This document shows positions 1 through 11,470 of a stretch of DNA of 64,000 nt, piece after piece (the first letter of the stretch is position 1; each line of letters opens with the position of its first letter). The stretch spans positions 71,597,667 to 71,661,666 of the forward strand of contig CM070715.1 of the NCBI GenBank assembly GCA_036346275.1. The letters are read 5' to 3'. A program made the translations under genes and the position numbers. Below the pieces are notes generated by a model. That model did no database searches, was not told the origin of the DNA, and was given only the letters and a program-made list of their open reading frames with translations. The stretch comes from Otatea glauca. Its lineage: Eukaryota; Streptophyta; Magnoliopsida; Poales; Poaceae.

Positions 1-1656
1 TTGATGGGTAGGGCTTCTGAGAGCATCTCCACTCGAAGGGAGCGGTGGCGAACCTCTGCGGGGAGGACGGCTTCCACTTCGTACACCAATGAGAAGGGTG
101 TTCGCCCCGTGGAGCGACTAGGAGTAGTGCGCATCCCCCACAGGACACTGAGGAGTTCCTCCGCCCACAACCCATGCTTGAGTGCTCTTTTCGAGTCGAC
201 GGCGAATGCCTTGGAGGATTAGACCATTGGCCCTTTCGACCGCCCCATTGGACTTAGGGTGAGCCACTGAAGCGAAGCAGAGAACTGTCCCGATTGAACC
301 ACAAAAGTCCCTGAAGGAGGAGGCATCGAACTGGGTTCCGTTGTCCACAGTGAGCTTCTTCGGGACTCCAAAATGGCACACAATGTTCTTCCAAAAGAAC
401 TTTTGCACCACCCGGGATGTGATTGTTAGCAACGGCTCCGCTTCCACCCACTTGGTGAAGTAGTCCACCGCCACCACCGCGTGCTTGTAGCCCCCCTTGG
501 CCGGCGGGAATGGCCCGAGCAGGTCCATGCCCCACCGGGCAAAAGGCCAAGTGATCGGAATCTGGTGCAGAGGTGCAGCGGGGGAGTGGTGAGCCGATGC
601 CATCCTTTGGCAACCTTCGCATGTCTTGAGGGCTTCCATGGCGTCTTGTACCATTGTAGGCCAATAGAAACCCTGCCTTAGCGCCTTTCCCGCAGATGCT
701 CTGGGTGCAAGGTGTGAGCCACAGAGACCTTCATGCACTTTTCGCAGAAGTGAGATCCCCTCTTCTTTTGGGAGGCACCTGAGCAGTGCGGAAGCCCCTT
801 TTTTGTAGAGTATCCCATTGAGGAGTATATAGGATTTGGCTTTCGCGAAGAGCCTTCGGTCTGCAGTGCTATCCTCCATCTCTGTTTTTCCTTGGATGCA
901 CTCCCTGACTGGGGTCATCCACGTTGCGGGTGGTGTTGGGATCTCACTGACCATCAAGAGTTGTTCAGGACCTTCTTTCTCATTCGGGACTTCCTTGATG
1001 GATGGTGTGTTAAGCACCTCGAGGAAGACCTCCAGCGGGAGTGGCTCTTGGGAGCTTGCTGCTCGGGCCAAGCGGTCCGCCTGGTGATTGTCTCCATGGG
1101 GGATGCGGCGAGCTTCCATCTCCAAGAAGTATCGTTCCATTCTACGTACTTCATCGAGGTAGCTGGCCATCTTGGGGTCAAGGCATTGGTAGGACTTGTC
1201 CATCTGATTGACAACCAGCTGGTAGTCCCCCAGGATAAGAAGGCGCTGGACCCCCATAGCCTTTGCGAGGCGGATCCCCAAAAGGAGAGCCTCGTACTCC
1301 GCCATGTTGTTGGTGGGATTGAAAGAGAGGCGCGCGGCGTATTCCAGTGCCTTCCCCTCGGGGCTTACGAGAACAACCCCAGCCCCTCCACCATTTAGGC
1401 GTTTGGAGCCATCAAAGTAGAGGGTCCAGTGGGGGTCGAGTGGAGTGGTACGCTCTGCTACCTCATCTGGGACTTGGGGGTTTGTCCATTCCGCCACAAA
1501 GTCGGCTTGGGACTTGATGGCGGTCCTTCCAACAAGCTTGAGGGAGAAAGGTGCCAGCTCGGTCGCCCACTTGGCTATTCTTTCGGTTGCCTCTTTGTTG
1601 CCCATTACTTCGGCTAGCGGATAGCCAGTAGGGACCATGATGGAGTGTCCGAGCAA
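1..1656 (-). pseudogene. Gypsy RNase H-like domain plus integrase (3' part of pol), frameshifted
   Basis: An open stretch of about 512 codons runs down from 1656 to 118. Residues about 75-200 form an RNase H-like fold with acidic motifs FDGS, AEYEA, GDYQ and DNHQAD. A zinc-binding segment (HEGLCGSH ... CEGC) and an integrase core follow, with the D,D,E triad in GMDLLG, TVDNGTQF and NGAVERAN. The conserved downstream integrase wording (RTTPSRSTGRTPFSLVY) continues in another frame from about base 190 to base 1, so there is a frameshift near 190 and the gene then leaves the window. In life the product would process and insert the retroelement cDNA. The frame break plus upstream stops make this copy defective. 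Confidence 0.88.
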
Positions 1657-1662
1657 GTAGTG

Positions 1663-2790
1663 TCAAAGCTTCCGTGACGCCATGAGGAGTGCGTAGCATA
1701 TCTTCTCTACTTCCGTGTACCTTGTCTTTGCGCCCGTGAAAGCCTCGCTGACGTAGTACACGGGTCGCTGGACCCCGCCCTTCTCCCTGATTAGGACTGC
1801 ACTTACGGCGACCGGGGTCGCGACAAGGTACAGTAGGAGGGGTTCCCCAGGGCTGGGGCTTGTCATGAGTGGGGGCTTAGTCAAGTATGACTTGAGGTCC
1901 TCAAAGGCCTTTTGAGCCTATGGGGTCCAACGGAAGCCTTCTAGCCCACGTAGTGTTTTGAAGAAAGGTAGCCCTTTCTCGACCGACTGCGACATGAAAC
2001 GCCCAAGAGCTGCTACGCGGCCCATAAGGCGTTGGACCTCCTTAATGGATCGTGGCGGCTCCATCTCCAGTATGGCCCGGATCTTCTCCGGGTTGGCTTC
2101 GATACCCCGATGAGAGACGAGGAAGCCCAGGAGCTTGCCTCCTTTGACCCCGAAAACGCATTTTTCAGGGTTTAATTTGAGGCCGAACTTGCGAAGGTTT
2201 TCGAAGGTTTCATGGAGATCTTCCAGATGTGTTGAGGCCATGGGGATTTTCACGATGGCGTCATCGACGTATACCTCAACGTTTCGACCCAGCTGGTCCT
2301 TCAAAATGAGGCATACAAGGCGTTGGAAAGTCGCCCCTGCATTCTTCAATCCAAAAGGCATGCGTAGGTAGTAGTAAGTGCCCACCGGGGTGATGAAGCT
2401 CGTCTTCTCCTCATCTTCCACGGCCATGCGGACTTGGTGATAGCCTGAGTATGCGTCCAGGAAGCTCATTAACTCGCACCCGGAGGTGGAGTCAACTAAC
2501 TGGTCGATGCGAGGGAGTGGGGAGTCGTCCTTCGGGCATGCTTTGTTAAGGTCAGTAAAGTCGACGCACATGCGCCACTTGCCGTTGGACTTCTTGACCA
2601 AGACGGGATTGGCAAGCCACTCCGGGTGCCAAACCTCCCGGATGAGGCCAACACTTAAGAGCTTTTCAATTTCCTCCTTGATGGCTTGACATCGTTCGAG
2701 AGAGAGGTTGCGGAGCTTTTGCCTCACCGGAGAACGCTCGGGCCTCACAGCGAGGTGGTGCTGAATCACCTCGCGGGGGACGCCTTTCAT
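1663..2790 (-). pseudogene. Gypsy reverse transcriptase and first RNase H segment, with in-frame stops
   Basis: The open frame 2790-1918 carries the full RT palm and fingers: KKSNGKWRMCVDFTDLN, FLDAYSGYHQ, MPFGLKNAGATFQR and the catalytic box VYVDDAIVK. The same frame continues at 1884-1663 with RNase H-like wording (RPVYYVSEAF ... RYTEVEKICYALL). A TAG stop lies between the two segments, near 1919, and a TGA closes the second near 1661; both sit in otherwise continuous frame, so they look like point mutations, and the TGA is consistent with CpG decay. The YVDD motif is intact. Upstream, the protease segment is in another frame, so a frameshift separates RT from protease. Confidence 0.9.
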
Positions 2791-2799
2791 GTCCGACGG

Positions 2800-4035
2800 G
2801 ACCCAAGCGAAGACATCCGTGTTGGTTCTTAGGAACTCGAGGAGCTCCTCTTCTACCCTTTCGAGCCCACCACCTGCACGGCGCTCGCCGCCGGGCCAAG
2901 AGCCTTATCACCTTTGGCTCCCCTTCAGGGTGAGGCTTCAGGGGGTAGTTTTCCAGCAAAGACTTGTCCTTGGCGATCTCCACCAGGGGTGATAGGGACG
3001 CAACCCCTTTCGAGCCCCCCACTTCGAGCGTGTGGACTTCATCGAAGTCGGTGGCCGCCCTATGATAGAGGCGGCGGGCCAAGTCTTGATCACCCCTTAC
3101 GGAGATGGCTCCGTGAGGCCTCGGTATCTTGAGGCATAGGTAGTTTTGGTGGATTGCTGCACTGAAACGGTTGAGAGTTACCCTTCCCATGATGGCATTG
3201 AATGGCGACTCGACGTCAACGACGTCAAATCTAACTGCTTCGGTGTGATGGTTCTCCTGTGAACCAAATATCATGAGGAGCTCAATCCTTCCCAGAGGTT
3301 GGATAGATTTGCCTGGGACAAAGCCCGTGAGAGGGCGGTCGGACGGGAGCAAGATGCCCTGGTGGTAGCCCCCCGCGATTCCCATAGCTCTTTGAGTGCG
3401 TGAAGATAAAGTATGTCCGCGGAGCTGCCCCCATCGACAAGTATGCGGGAGACTTCACAGTTGGATATGGTGGCGGTTACCAAAAGGGCGTCGTCATGGG
3501 GGAACCTTAGGCCTCTCGAGTCCTCGGTGAAGCTTAGTGGGATGTTCGCCCATTTGGGAGGAGCACTTCGAAGGTTCACCCCCACCACATTGACTTCTCG
3601 CACATACTCCTTCCTTTGGCGCTTGGACTCATGCCCATAGGCTGAGCCCCCCAGTATGACATTCACCTGTTTATGTGGCACTTGGAAGGAGCTCTTGTTC
3701 AAGATTTTATGAGGTTCTGCGGGAGAGGCCCACTGTGAGGCAAGGTGCACTGGGTGGATTGCTTGGAGAGGCATGGCCTCCGCGGCCGCAGGGCGAGGCG
3801 GAGACCCCCGACGTGGCTCGGGACCACGCTTGAGGATCCTGGCCACTTCGGCGTGTATGTGGCACTCACTTGTGTCATGCCCATTCATTTTGTGATATGC
3901 GCACTGCAACACCATCCCTTGATCTTGGTTACCCTTTTTCCCGGGGTCCTTCGTCACGAGCTCGAGGAGTCTTAGGCTTTGGACCCTTCTTTGGTCCTTT
4001 GGAAGCACTGCCTCTAGGGTGGCGCGGCCGGTCAC
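2800..4035 (-). pseudogene. Gypsy gag C-terminus (zinc-knuckle-like) and aspartic protease
   Basis: Frame 4035-3271 contains a short Cys/His segment (CAYHKMNGHDTSECH) typical of the gag-protease junction in this group, then the protease active-site motif ILVDGGSSADILY, a known variant of the retroviral-type D-T/S-G box. The second half of the protease (FGSQENHHTEAVRFDVVD, FNAIMGRVTLNRF) is in the overlapping frame 3385-2666, so a frameshift splits the domain near 3380. Between about 3000 and 2790 the frame drifts before RT begins. The product would mature the Gag-Pol polyprotein; here it is broken. Confidence 0.8.
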
Positions 4036-4207
4036 AGCGAGAACTTTGAGTCGCGACTCACCGGAGCGGTCCCTCCGATCCTTGTTGTTTTTCCCGAGGA
4101 GCCTTTAGCCTTCTCCCGGGAGAATCTCCCCCGACTTGCTGGAGGAGCCCCCGTTTTACCAAGTCGTCCTCCTCCCCGCGGGCATACTTCTCAACAACCT
4201 CGAAGAG

Positions 4208-5492
4208 CTATTGAGTGGTTTTAGGGGGGTCTCTTCCCAGTGCCCGGTTTAGCTCGCCGGGGAGAAGTCCTTCCTTACACGCGTTAATGACCGTGGAGTC
4301 TGGGGCATCCGCCACCTGGCTCCGCACCCGAGAGAAACTCTTGAGGAAGTCTCGCGTGGACTCATCCTTTTGTTGCTTGACTGTGAAGAGCTGATTGGGA
4401 AGCATGGGGCGCTTGTAACTTCCCTGAAAGTTCGCGCTAAACTCTTCACGTAGCTGGGCCCAAGAGCGGATTGAGCCCCTCTTCTGGTTGAAAAACCAAG
4501 ACCGAGCGGTTCCTGAGAGGAAGAGCGGGAGGTAGTTGCACATCTCCGTCTCCCCTCCTCCTCCTGCTCGGATAGCCGTAGCATAGACCTCCATGAACTG
4601 GTTGGGATCAGAGTCCCCATCGTATGGTGCGATGTTCGGTTGGCGGAACTTGGGATGGAAGGGGGTCTCTGAGATACCTCGAGCGAGAGGGTTCTCGGTC
4701 CTGGGGCCACCTCCATGTTCACGCCGACGGGGAGAAGGTGACCTCGAACGGCGACGGCAGCGACGGTGAGAGACCTCAGAACTAGAGGAGCTGGAAGCTC
4801 GGGGGCGGCGGCGGTGCCCACGCTCGGGAGAGTCGGTGTGCTCTCGCCGATGCGCAGATCTGGGAGCCCGCGAGACCCCAGACTCAGCCTCCCCTCCCCG
4901 GCGGTGGTCACAACGGCCGGGAGAGGCAAGTGCCTGCCCTGGGCTGGCAGAGCGAAAACTCCTCCCTTCCACTTGACTTAGCTGGGCTAGACGATGATCA
5001 CCTGAGCCTCGTGAGTGTTCGGGGGCGACCGCGACCTGATTCCCCTGTTCCCCAGGTAGCCTCCTCGGAGGAATAGGTGCCTTCGGCCTCAGAGGCTCCC
5101 CCTCAGCACCGGGCCACATTACTCCTCGAGGGTGCGAGTCAGCTCCAGCTGGAGGGAGTTGATCCACCATCTCCGGGTCAGGCGTATCTGCCCGGAAGGA
5201 GGAGCTTGCGGGGGAGGTCCCGGGGCCCTCGCCAGACAAGGTGCAAACCCGGGCCTCGGGAGTTGCGGTGAAGGTACGAAATGCAACGGTATGGTAGGCG
5301 CTCCTCCCGAACTTGAGCTTGGTGCGCACAATGGCCAGAACGGAGCCCCGCTAGTGACCACCGTATGAGTAAGGGGAGGGGGATGGTAGAGATTACCTCC
5401 CTGCTCGCTCCCAGGGGCGAAGGCTGGGCCCCCATGTGCCCTTGGATCGGTGGCGATTTGGACCGAGGGTGGTGGTAGGAGCGGCGAGAGGT
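4208..5492 (-). pseudogene. Gypsy gag, main part (retrotransposon gag domain)
   Basis: The frame 5329-4208 starts with a long low-complexity Arg/Ser/Pro-rich region and ends in a recognisable retrotransposon gag domain (FRQPNIAPYDGDSDPNQFM, FLSGTARSWFF, LREEFSANF, LFTVKQQKDESTRDFLKSF). The stretch 5489-5330 belongs to the same gag but lies in another frame. At 5492 the sequence is cut by the CACTA element; the upstream gag continues at 10799. A stop near 4208 separates this from the gag C-terminus. Gag forms the virus-like particle shell of the element. Confidence 0.85.
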
Positions 5493-5504
5493 CACTACTA
5501 CAGA

Positions 5505-6050
5505 ATTGTCCATCAGAATCGGTTCTTTTTTGCCATTACAGTCGGTTCAAGTGGCGATACGAAGTCTTTAGATAGTGATGAGGTGGAGTTATCACAGTCG
5601 GTTTTGGCCCGATTGTGATAAAGCATCATTAGAATCGGTTCTTTCAACGAAGCGATTGTGATGACCCCTCATTAGAATTGGTTCTTCTATTGAACCGATT
5701 CGATAACATGTCATCGAATCGGTTCTTTCAAAGAAGCGACAGATGACCCTCATTAGAATTGGTTCTTGTGTGGAACCGATTACGATAACGTGGTTATCGT
5801 AATCGGTTCCACACAAGAACCGATTCTAATGAGGGGTCATCACAATCGCTTCTTTGAAAGAACCGATTCTGATGATGGATCATCACAATCGCTTTCTTGA
5901 AGAACCGATTGTAATGGTATGGTTATCACAATCGCCTGGCCAAAGAACCGATTCTACTGATGTGGTCATCACAATCGCTTGCTTAAAAGAACCGATTCTG
6001 ATAAGAGGTCATCAGAATCAGTTCATCTTAAGAACCGATTCTACTGATGA
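5505..6050. repeat. CACTA left subterminal repeats with a large inverted repeat
   Basis: Many copies, in both orientations, of a short unit built around AGAACCGATT and ATCACAATCG. Around 5791 the copies are arranged as a nearly perfect palindrome: CGATAAC (5783-5789), GTG spacer, GTTATCG (5793-5799), with arms that extend outward, at lower identity, for over 100 bp on each side. Such subterminal motifs are the known binding sites of the TnpA-type protein in CACTA elements; the binding role here is inferred. Confidence 0.85.
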
Positions 6051-6292
6051 CCCTCATGGTGGTGTTGCAATTTTCCATGTTACCCAAAATGGCAAATATT
6101 AACAATGGGCATATATCACATTCACAATACAGAACACAAAATGCACATATCACATTCACAGAACACGAACACTTAAATTACAATACATATAGCCCATTCG
6201 TTCACAACATACAAACACAAACATGCTTAACAATCAGTACACATGCATATATATCACATTGACATATACAATTAATATTGTTTCCATATGGA

Positions 6293-7540
6293 CTAGTAGG
6301 ACGCTTCAGGATCTCTAAACCTACCGTCCTCCGATATAACTTCCAACCAGTACCATTGGCATAAGTGGTCTTGTAAATTGTTGAGTGCTTTGCTGCCTAA
6401 GCTCTTCTGGGGGATATTGATCTTCTGCAAAACATAAATGAGTGCATGAATTTAAGTTTCAAAATTTGTAAGTGAAAGGCTAAGTATGCATGTACATATA
6501 CCTTAGGAAAAAGGTGTGAGCCGCCGACCACAACCAACATGTGTTGCATGACATAGAAGCACAGTCATCGCTGCCCTGTTGATGACAACGTGAAGAGAGA
6601 AAAGAAATTAACACACTAAAATTAGATGTCGAAAAAATTAATCGATATATGCTAGGCACTTGTACCGTGAATTTCTTATACTCCAGCGTCTTGCCCTTTT
6701 TCTTATCGTGTGACCCTCCTTCATCGACATAGTCCGAGAAACCCCTACATATATTGGAGAGATGCCATTGAGTAAAAAAAATATAGTTAAATTCAGAAAG
6801 TGTTACGTTACGGTAATGTACTTACTTCTGCAAAGGACACTTGATCGCGTAGGCCATCGGTCTCTTCTTGATTGAGTTAAAAATGTAGATCGTGTTTTTC
6901 GCTTTAACGAGGACGAGTAGAACCCAATGGTTGCTTATTAAATGGAATGTAGTGCAAGGAAATAAGTTCGCATACGGTTTAAGTGCGTCATTTAGTAATT
7001 GAAGGGTTTGTACTACTTACTCCTCGTGGTACGGTATTACAACGAAGTCCTTCGTCGACTCAAGATGCAATACCGCTTGACGAGCCAAAGAACAAACACC
7101 GGATGTAGCCTAGCCGTGGTCGCAGACACAAGCTCGGGTCGATTTAACCCAACTTGGTTTTGATTCATCACGGCTCATTGTCTCATTGCCCCGCAACTTG
7201 TGTTGATATTAGAAAACATAATGCAAAATCCTATAAAAGTCATCACCATGATGTATGGTGCGATACTCACAAAGTCCCAGATCGTAAAGTAGAAATATCG
7301 ACGGCCATTAATTGGTACACACGAAACAGATCCTCAAACCGACGGGAATATCCCATTCTCGCCACGGTGGAAATGTACCCTTTATACATCACATTGAAGT
7401 CGACTCGACGCTCTTCCTCATTCACCTTATCCATGTACCATCCATGGAGCATGCGAGTCCACCCGCCTAGATCATTTAGTTCGTTGGATGCAATCGGGGG
7501 CTTTCCATGTACGTATGCCTTAAAGTCGTAAGGGATGTCT
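6293..7540 (-). pseudogene. Ulp1-like (C48) cysteine protease gene of the CACTA element, degenerate
   Basis: The minus strand shows an N-terminal segment (LHGWYMDKV ... FEDLFRVYQLMAVDIS, 7452-7290) of the kind preceding Ulp1 domains in grass CACTA elements. The protease half follows: NHWVLLVLVKAKNTIYIFNS near 6970-6880, and CFYVMQHMLVVVGG near 6585-6530, then a C-terminal tail ending in TAG at 6293. The catalytic His is present (NHW). The usual catalytic Asp is Asn here (IFNS where the family has LDS). The active-site Cys segment follows an in-frame stop. Introns are probable between segments (donor-like GTAAG after LQK near 6827). The family cleaves SUMO-like conjugates; this copy looks dead. 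It follows tnp2 on the same strand. Confidence 0.72.
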
Positions 7541-7599
7541 GTGGCATGTGTTGACTTTCCTTTCTGGGGCCGAAAGAGTCTTTGAGGTCAAGGTAGTGG

Positions 7600-9116
7600 G
7601 CTTTTCGTACCTCAAGGGGTGTTGTGGCCTTTATCCACTTTGCCTTCTTGGCGGAAGGAGTCTCCAGAGGCCTCTTGTGGTTCTATTGGTGTCGTGCTTG
7701 TCCTTTTACACGTGAGCTCTGCACTCCGTGTAGGACTCATCACGGTGGTGGGATTTGGCAGCCATAGACTCTCAGTCTCCTCTTCACAAATAGGACACGC
7801 TTTGGCTCCTTTCGTACTGTAACCCGCCAAATTACCAAGAGCGGGAAATCATTTATGGTGCAAAATACCATAGCCCGTAGGGTGAAATGCTCTCTTTTGT
7901 ACGCATCCCACACCACGACACCCTCATTCCACAATTTTACCAAGTCCTCGATCAGTGGTGCAAGGTACACATCAATATCATTTCCCGGCTGTTTGGGTCC
8001 CGAGATTAGTAATGACATCATGATATACTTCCGCTTCATACACAACCAAGGAGGAGGTTGTAGATACACAATGAATCGGCGGTGTCTGTGATGATCGCCA
8101 TGTTACCAAATGGATTCATTCCGTCGGTATTAAACCCAAATCTTATGTTCCTCATTTCGCACCAAACTCCTCATGTTTCCAATCGATGTTTCTCCATTGA
8201 GCCGAATCAGCAGGTGTCTCAGATTGCCATCTTCCTTTCGAGTTTGATAATGCCAACGCAACAATTTTGCCTCTCTCGATTTGCAAACAACCGCCTCCAG
8301 ACGGGAATGATGGGCAAGTACCACAAAACCTTGGCGGTGCACCTTTAGTGACCTCTTCACCGTCGTTCCCGACTCTTACGCTTCTTGTCATTACGCTTCT
8401 CCTTTGTTTGTACCGGGCACACCGCAAACTGGACACACGTGCAGCTCCTGATGTGCGTTACGGTACAAGATGCAATCATTCGGACATGCATGTATCCTTT
8501 CTATTTCCATTCCCATGGGACATAGTAGCTTCTTTGCTTCATAAATGCTTGTTGGCAATCGTTTCTCTCGAAGCGATCCGATAGAAGAACTAGAAGTGCA
8601 TTGAAACTTGTATCTGTCCAACGGTGTTTTGCCTTCAGTTCAAACGATGCAAGGACCGAACCCAACTTGGTGTATTCCGCTTTGCAACCTGTGAACAGCG
8701 GTTTGGCATCGTCTTCCATCAAGATTTTAAACTTTTCAAACTCTCTTCCGTGTAATTACCTCCACATCCCGCAACATTTGCTCCAAATTATCCCCCTCAA
8801 ACATATCAAGCTGCAACTCGTCATCCGGTTCCACTGTGTCTTCGTTGCATACCGGAAGGGTACTACCTGCCTCCCCGTGATGGATCCAACATGTGTAATT
8901 CCTCACGAAGCCACGTCGAATCAGGTGGTCCTCAATTTGAACTGAGTTGCTAAATCTCCTCAGATTGGTGCAATCAATGCAAGGACAATATATGAAGTTT
9001 AAACCCCTCCTCACCATATCCTCTTCTGCAATTTTTTTGAACTCCTTAACACCCCTATGAAATTCAGCACTCACACGGCTTTTCTGATACATCCATTCCT
9101 CACGGTCCATCTGCAA
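7600..9116 (-). pseudogene. CACTA transposase Tnp2-like (transposase-associated plus Transposase_21), frameshifted
   Basis: The first open segment (9116-8736) starts MQMDREEWMY and carries the transposase-associated domain with its Cys/His pattern (YCPCIDCTN ... HLIRRGFVRNYTCWIHHGE). Later segments in shifting frames give Tnp2 wording: LLCPMGMEIERIHACPNDC and HVCPVCGVPGTN (8560-8400), REAKLLRWH (8275), PLIEDLVKLWNEGVVVWDAYK and TLRAMVFCTINDFP (7970-7850), and GYSTKGAKACPICEEET (7825-7775). At least four frame changes separate them. An intact Tnp2 is far longer and in one spliced frame, so this is a decayed copy. The ATG at 9114-9116 fits the expected N-terminus. Confidence 0.85.
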
Positions 9117-10183
9117 TTAAATTTCGCACAATAAATTAAGGAGAAACTAGAGCGACAACTAGCTAGCTATTTTAAATATTGAGACATCATTTCAATTAAT
9201 ATTACCTTTGCAAAATAGAGGACATGTTCCAAGATATATAAATGTACTCCCGATCGATACCTAGCTTCTTCCCTGGTTTAGAGCTTCCAATTCCCTAGAT
9301 AGGAGTCATAAATTTTAAAATCAACAATGATATCAAATAATCTAATTATATAGCTAGTGCAGAGCTTGCAAATCTTTTACTACAACGAAACAAAACAAGG
9401 GTACCAACGCACCTAATCTCTAAATAGGTTAGGTCCTAATCCCATTCGAGGATATGTGGAGTCGGGCAGTTCCTAAGCCGTTGTACAACTCAAAGAAAAT
9501 TTGTGAAGATCTTCACCTTTGTTCTCCATATACACGCCTCGACAACAGTCAAGAGGGTGTGCATATGGAGAACACCAGAAGATGCTACCAAATCTACTCG
9601 CAGCTTGTACAACAAACTGAACTTTCCCAACCACATATCTTCGAACTGTCCAAAAGACGTGGACAATTCGAGAATGCTCGCTTATAAATATGCCATTTCA
9701 TTCGGCATATTTGTAAATAAGCATCCTCGAACGGGAGACGTAGGTTCCGCAACCTAAACTCTAACATTTATCACATGATAGCAACAATAATTCCATATTA
9801 ACATGAGAGCACTATAATAATTAAATAGATGTGTGCTTATCAAATAAAGAGTGTGAAATCTGAAGGCACGTATACAATTCCAGTGCAACCTAAACTTTAT
9901 TCACGACATATCGAAATTACCTAGTGCAAAATTGAAGGGGTTTAAAGAATTGCCCACATTTTGAAGAAAACCGCAAATGAGGGCAAAAAGAGGGGAATCT
10001 CCTCAAGATAGGGTTTCAAATTTGCCTCTTAATACCCACCCATGAGGACTTCAAATTTTCTCACCCAAGTATTGCTTTGAACCACACAATATGAGATGTT
10101 TTCTCGGGTGGCGGCGAAGAAATCTCTCTGCGCAACAACAGAGAAGAGTTCAGCTCGAGTGCTATATATGACCTAGCGAGGCA
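9117..10183. other. CACTA 5' noncoding region upstream of tnp2
   Basis: About 1.07 kb between the tnp2 start and the right subterminal repeats. It is AT-rich with no convincing coding segment on either strand. A TATA-like motif on the minus strand (CATATATAGC, 10161-10170) lies just inside the subterminal repeats, where an element promoter would be expected, but this is only a positional guess. Confidence 0.4.
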
Positions 10184-10795
10184 CATCAGAATCGGTTCTT
10201 TTCAAAAAGCGATAGTGATGTGAACGCTCATCACTATCGGTTCTTTTTATAGAAGCGATAGTGATGAGCACGTGACATCGTAATCGATTCTTTTAGAGAA
10301 GCGATAGTGATGTGTATAGCCATCATCTATCGCTTCTATAAAAAGAACCGATAGTGATGATCACGACGCACATCACTATCGCTTCTTTTCTTAGAACCGA
10401 TAGTGATGTGCATAGTCATCACTATCGGTTCTTTTGATAGAAGTGATAGTGATGATCACGTGCACATCAGTATCACTTCTTTTCTTAGAATCGATAGTGA
10501 TGTATATGCACATCACTATCGCTTTTATCAAAGGAACCGATAGTGATGTGGATGTGATCATCACTATCACTTCGTTTGTTGGAACCGATAGTGATGACCA
10601 TTCACATCTCTATCGTTTTTTAGTTTAGAACCGATAGTGATATGCCCAATGTTACATCACAATCAGTTATAATCTTAGAACCGATAGTGATTATTAGTAA
10701 CACCTCTCCGAAGTTATTTATCACAATCGTTTTTTCCTAAAAACTTAAGAACCGATACGGATAAAGCGATAGTGATGTGCTGTTCTGTAGTAGTG
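10184..10795. repeat. CACTA right subterminal repeats
   Basis: Dense copies of an approximately 35-bp unit centred on CATCACTATCGGTTCTTTT and its reverse complement, alternating in orientation up to the right terminus. The core GAACCGATAGTGATG differs from the left-end core (GAACCGATTNTNATGA), so the two ends have diverged into distinct sub-families. Adjacent copies can pair as hairpins, for example around 10230-10370. Confidence 0.85.
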
Positions 10796-10798
10796 GGT

Positions 10799-11168
10799 GT
10801 GGGAGGACCCCCTGGGGACGATAGGAGGCCATCATGTAGTCCACGATCTGCCTAGTAGCAGCCTCCACCAGAGCCCGCCATCGGGACAAATCCAACGCCT
10901 CGGGGGTGAGGGATGGCTCCAGGGGTCCCGACACTGCGGTGACGGTGATGTCTCGAGACTGTTGCCCTTGGCTTGAGGTAGTCAGAGCAAGGGGGGAGGA
11001 AGTGTTCTCAGGTCTCAAGGCTTGAAGGACGTTGTCTACCCCAGGGTGGATGGCTCCAATCTCCGAGGGAGGCGCTCGCCTGGAGACCCAGCGAGGAGGA
11101 GGGTCGTCGACTTGCTCCTTGCGCTTTGGAGCTTGAGGAGGCTTGGTGTGTTTCTTGGTAGGAGCCAT
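10799..11168 (-). pseudogene. Gypsy gag N-terminus, severed from the rest of gag
   Basis: An open frame starts at an ATG at 11168 (MAPTKKHTKPPQAPK), 22 bp inside the primer-binding-like tract, and runs to the CACTA junction at 10799. The apparent extension of the frame to 10737 reads through CACTA terminal sequence and is not native. The continuation lies at 5489 and below. Composition (Pro, Lys, Arg and Ser-rich) is ordinary for the N-terminal part of gag in this group. Confidence 0.75.
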
Positions 11169-11192
11169 AGCCTTTGATGTTAGCTACGGTGC

Positions 11193-11212
11193 TCCCCACA
11201 GACGGCGCAAAA
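11193..11212 (-). promoter_or_regulatory. Primer-binding-site-like tract next to the 5' LTR
   Basis: Immediately inside the LTR the minus strand reads TTTTGCGCCGTCTGTGGGGA, close to the GCGCCGTCTGTGGG tract found at this position in many grass gypsy elements. It would pair with a host tRNA 3' end to prime minus-strand cDNA; the tRNA is not identified here. Confidence 0.6.
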
Positions 11213-11460
11213 TGTCGTATGCTTAGAAACGTGACACAAGAGGGAGTGGACGCGGGCTGTCTTACGGGCCTGCGTCCGAGAGAAAAAGAGTGGACACAAG
11301 GGTTTATACAGATTCGGGCGCTTAGGGAAGCGCCCTACTCCTGTCGGTGCGTTCCCCGGGGGGAGTAGGGAGGGGCCTCCCGGTCCAAGCTCCCCAGGGA
11401 TGCACCAGTTGTTAGTTCTGTATTCAATGAGAGTCCCCCCACAAGCGTGGGTTACAGTGG

Positions 11461-11470
11461 GGTTTTATAG
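11461..11470 (-). promoter_or_regulatory. LTR promoter TATA box
   Basis: The minus strand reads GGGCGCCTATAAAACCCC; CTATAAAA lies about 250 bp before the LTR end, a normal position for the LTR promoter, so transcription would start near 11430 and run toward gag. Confidence 0.6.

Larger units (their letters stand above)
5493..10795 (-). mobile_element. CACTA (En/Spm) DNA transposon, 5303 bp, TSD GGT
   Basis: The left end reads CACTACTACAGAA at 5493 and the right end is its exact reverse complement ending at 10795. The element is flanked by the 3-bp duplication GGT (5490-5492 and 10796-10798), as expected for CACTA. Both ends carry dense subterminal repeats. The interior encodes, on the minus strand, Tnp2-like transposase remains followed by an Ulp1-like protease. 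Removing the element and one GGT brings the two parts of the gypsy gag gene next to each other, which shows that it inserted into an existing retrotransposon. Several frameshifts in both genes make autonomy unlikely. Confidence 0.96.

Noticed and set aside
892..1398. Plus-strand open frame of 168 codons
   Set aside because: It is the antisense shadow of the RNase H/integrase frame on the minus strand and has no domain wording.
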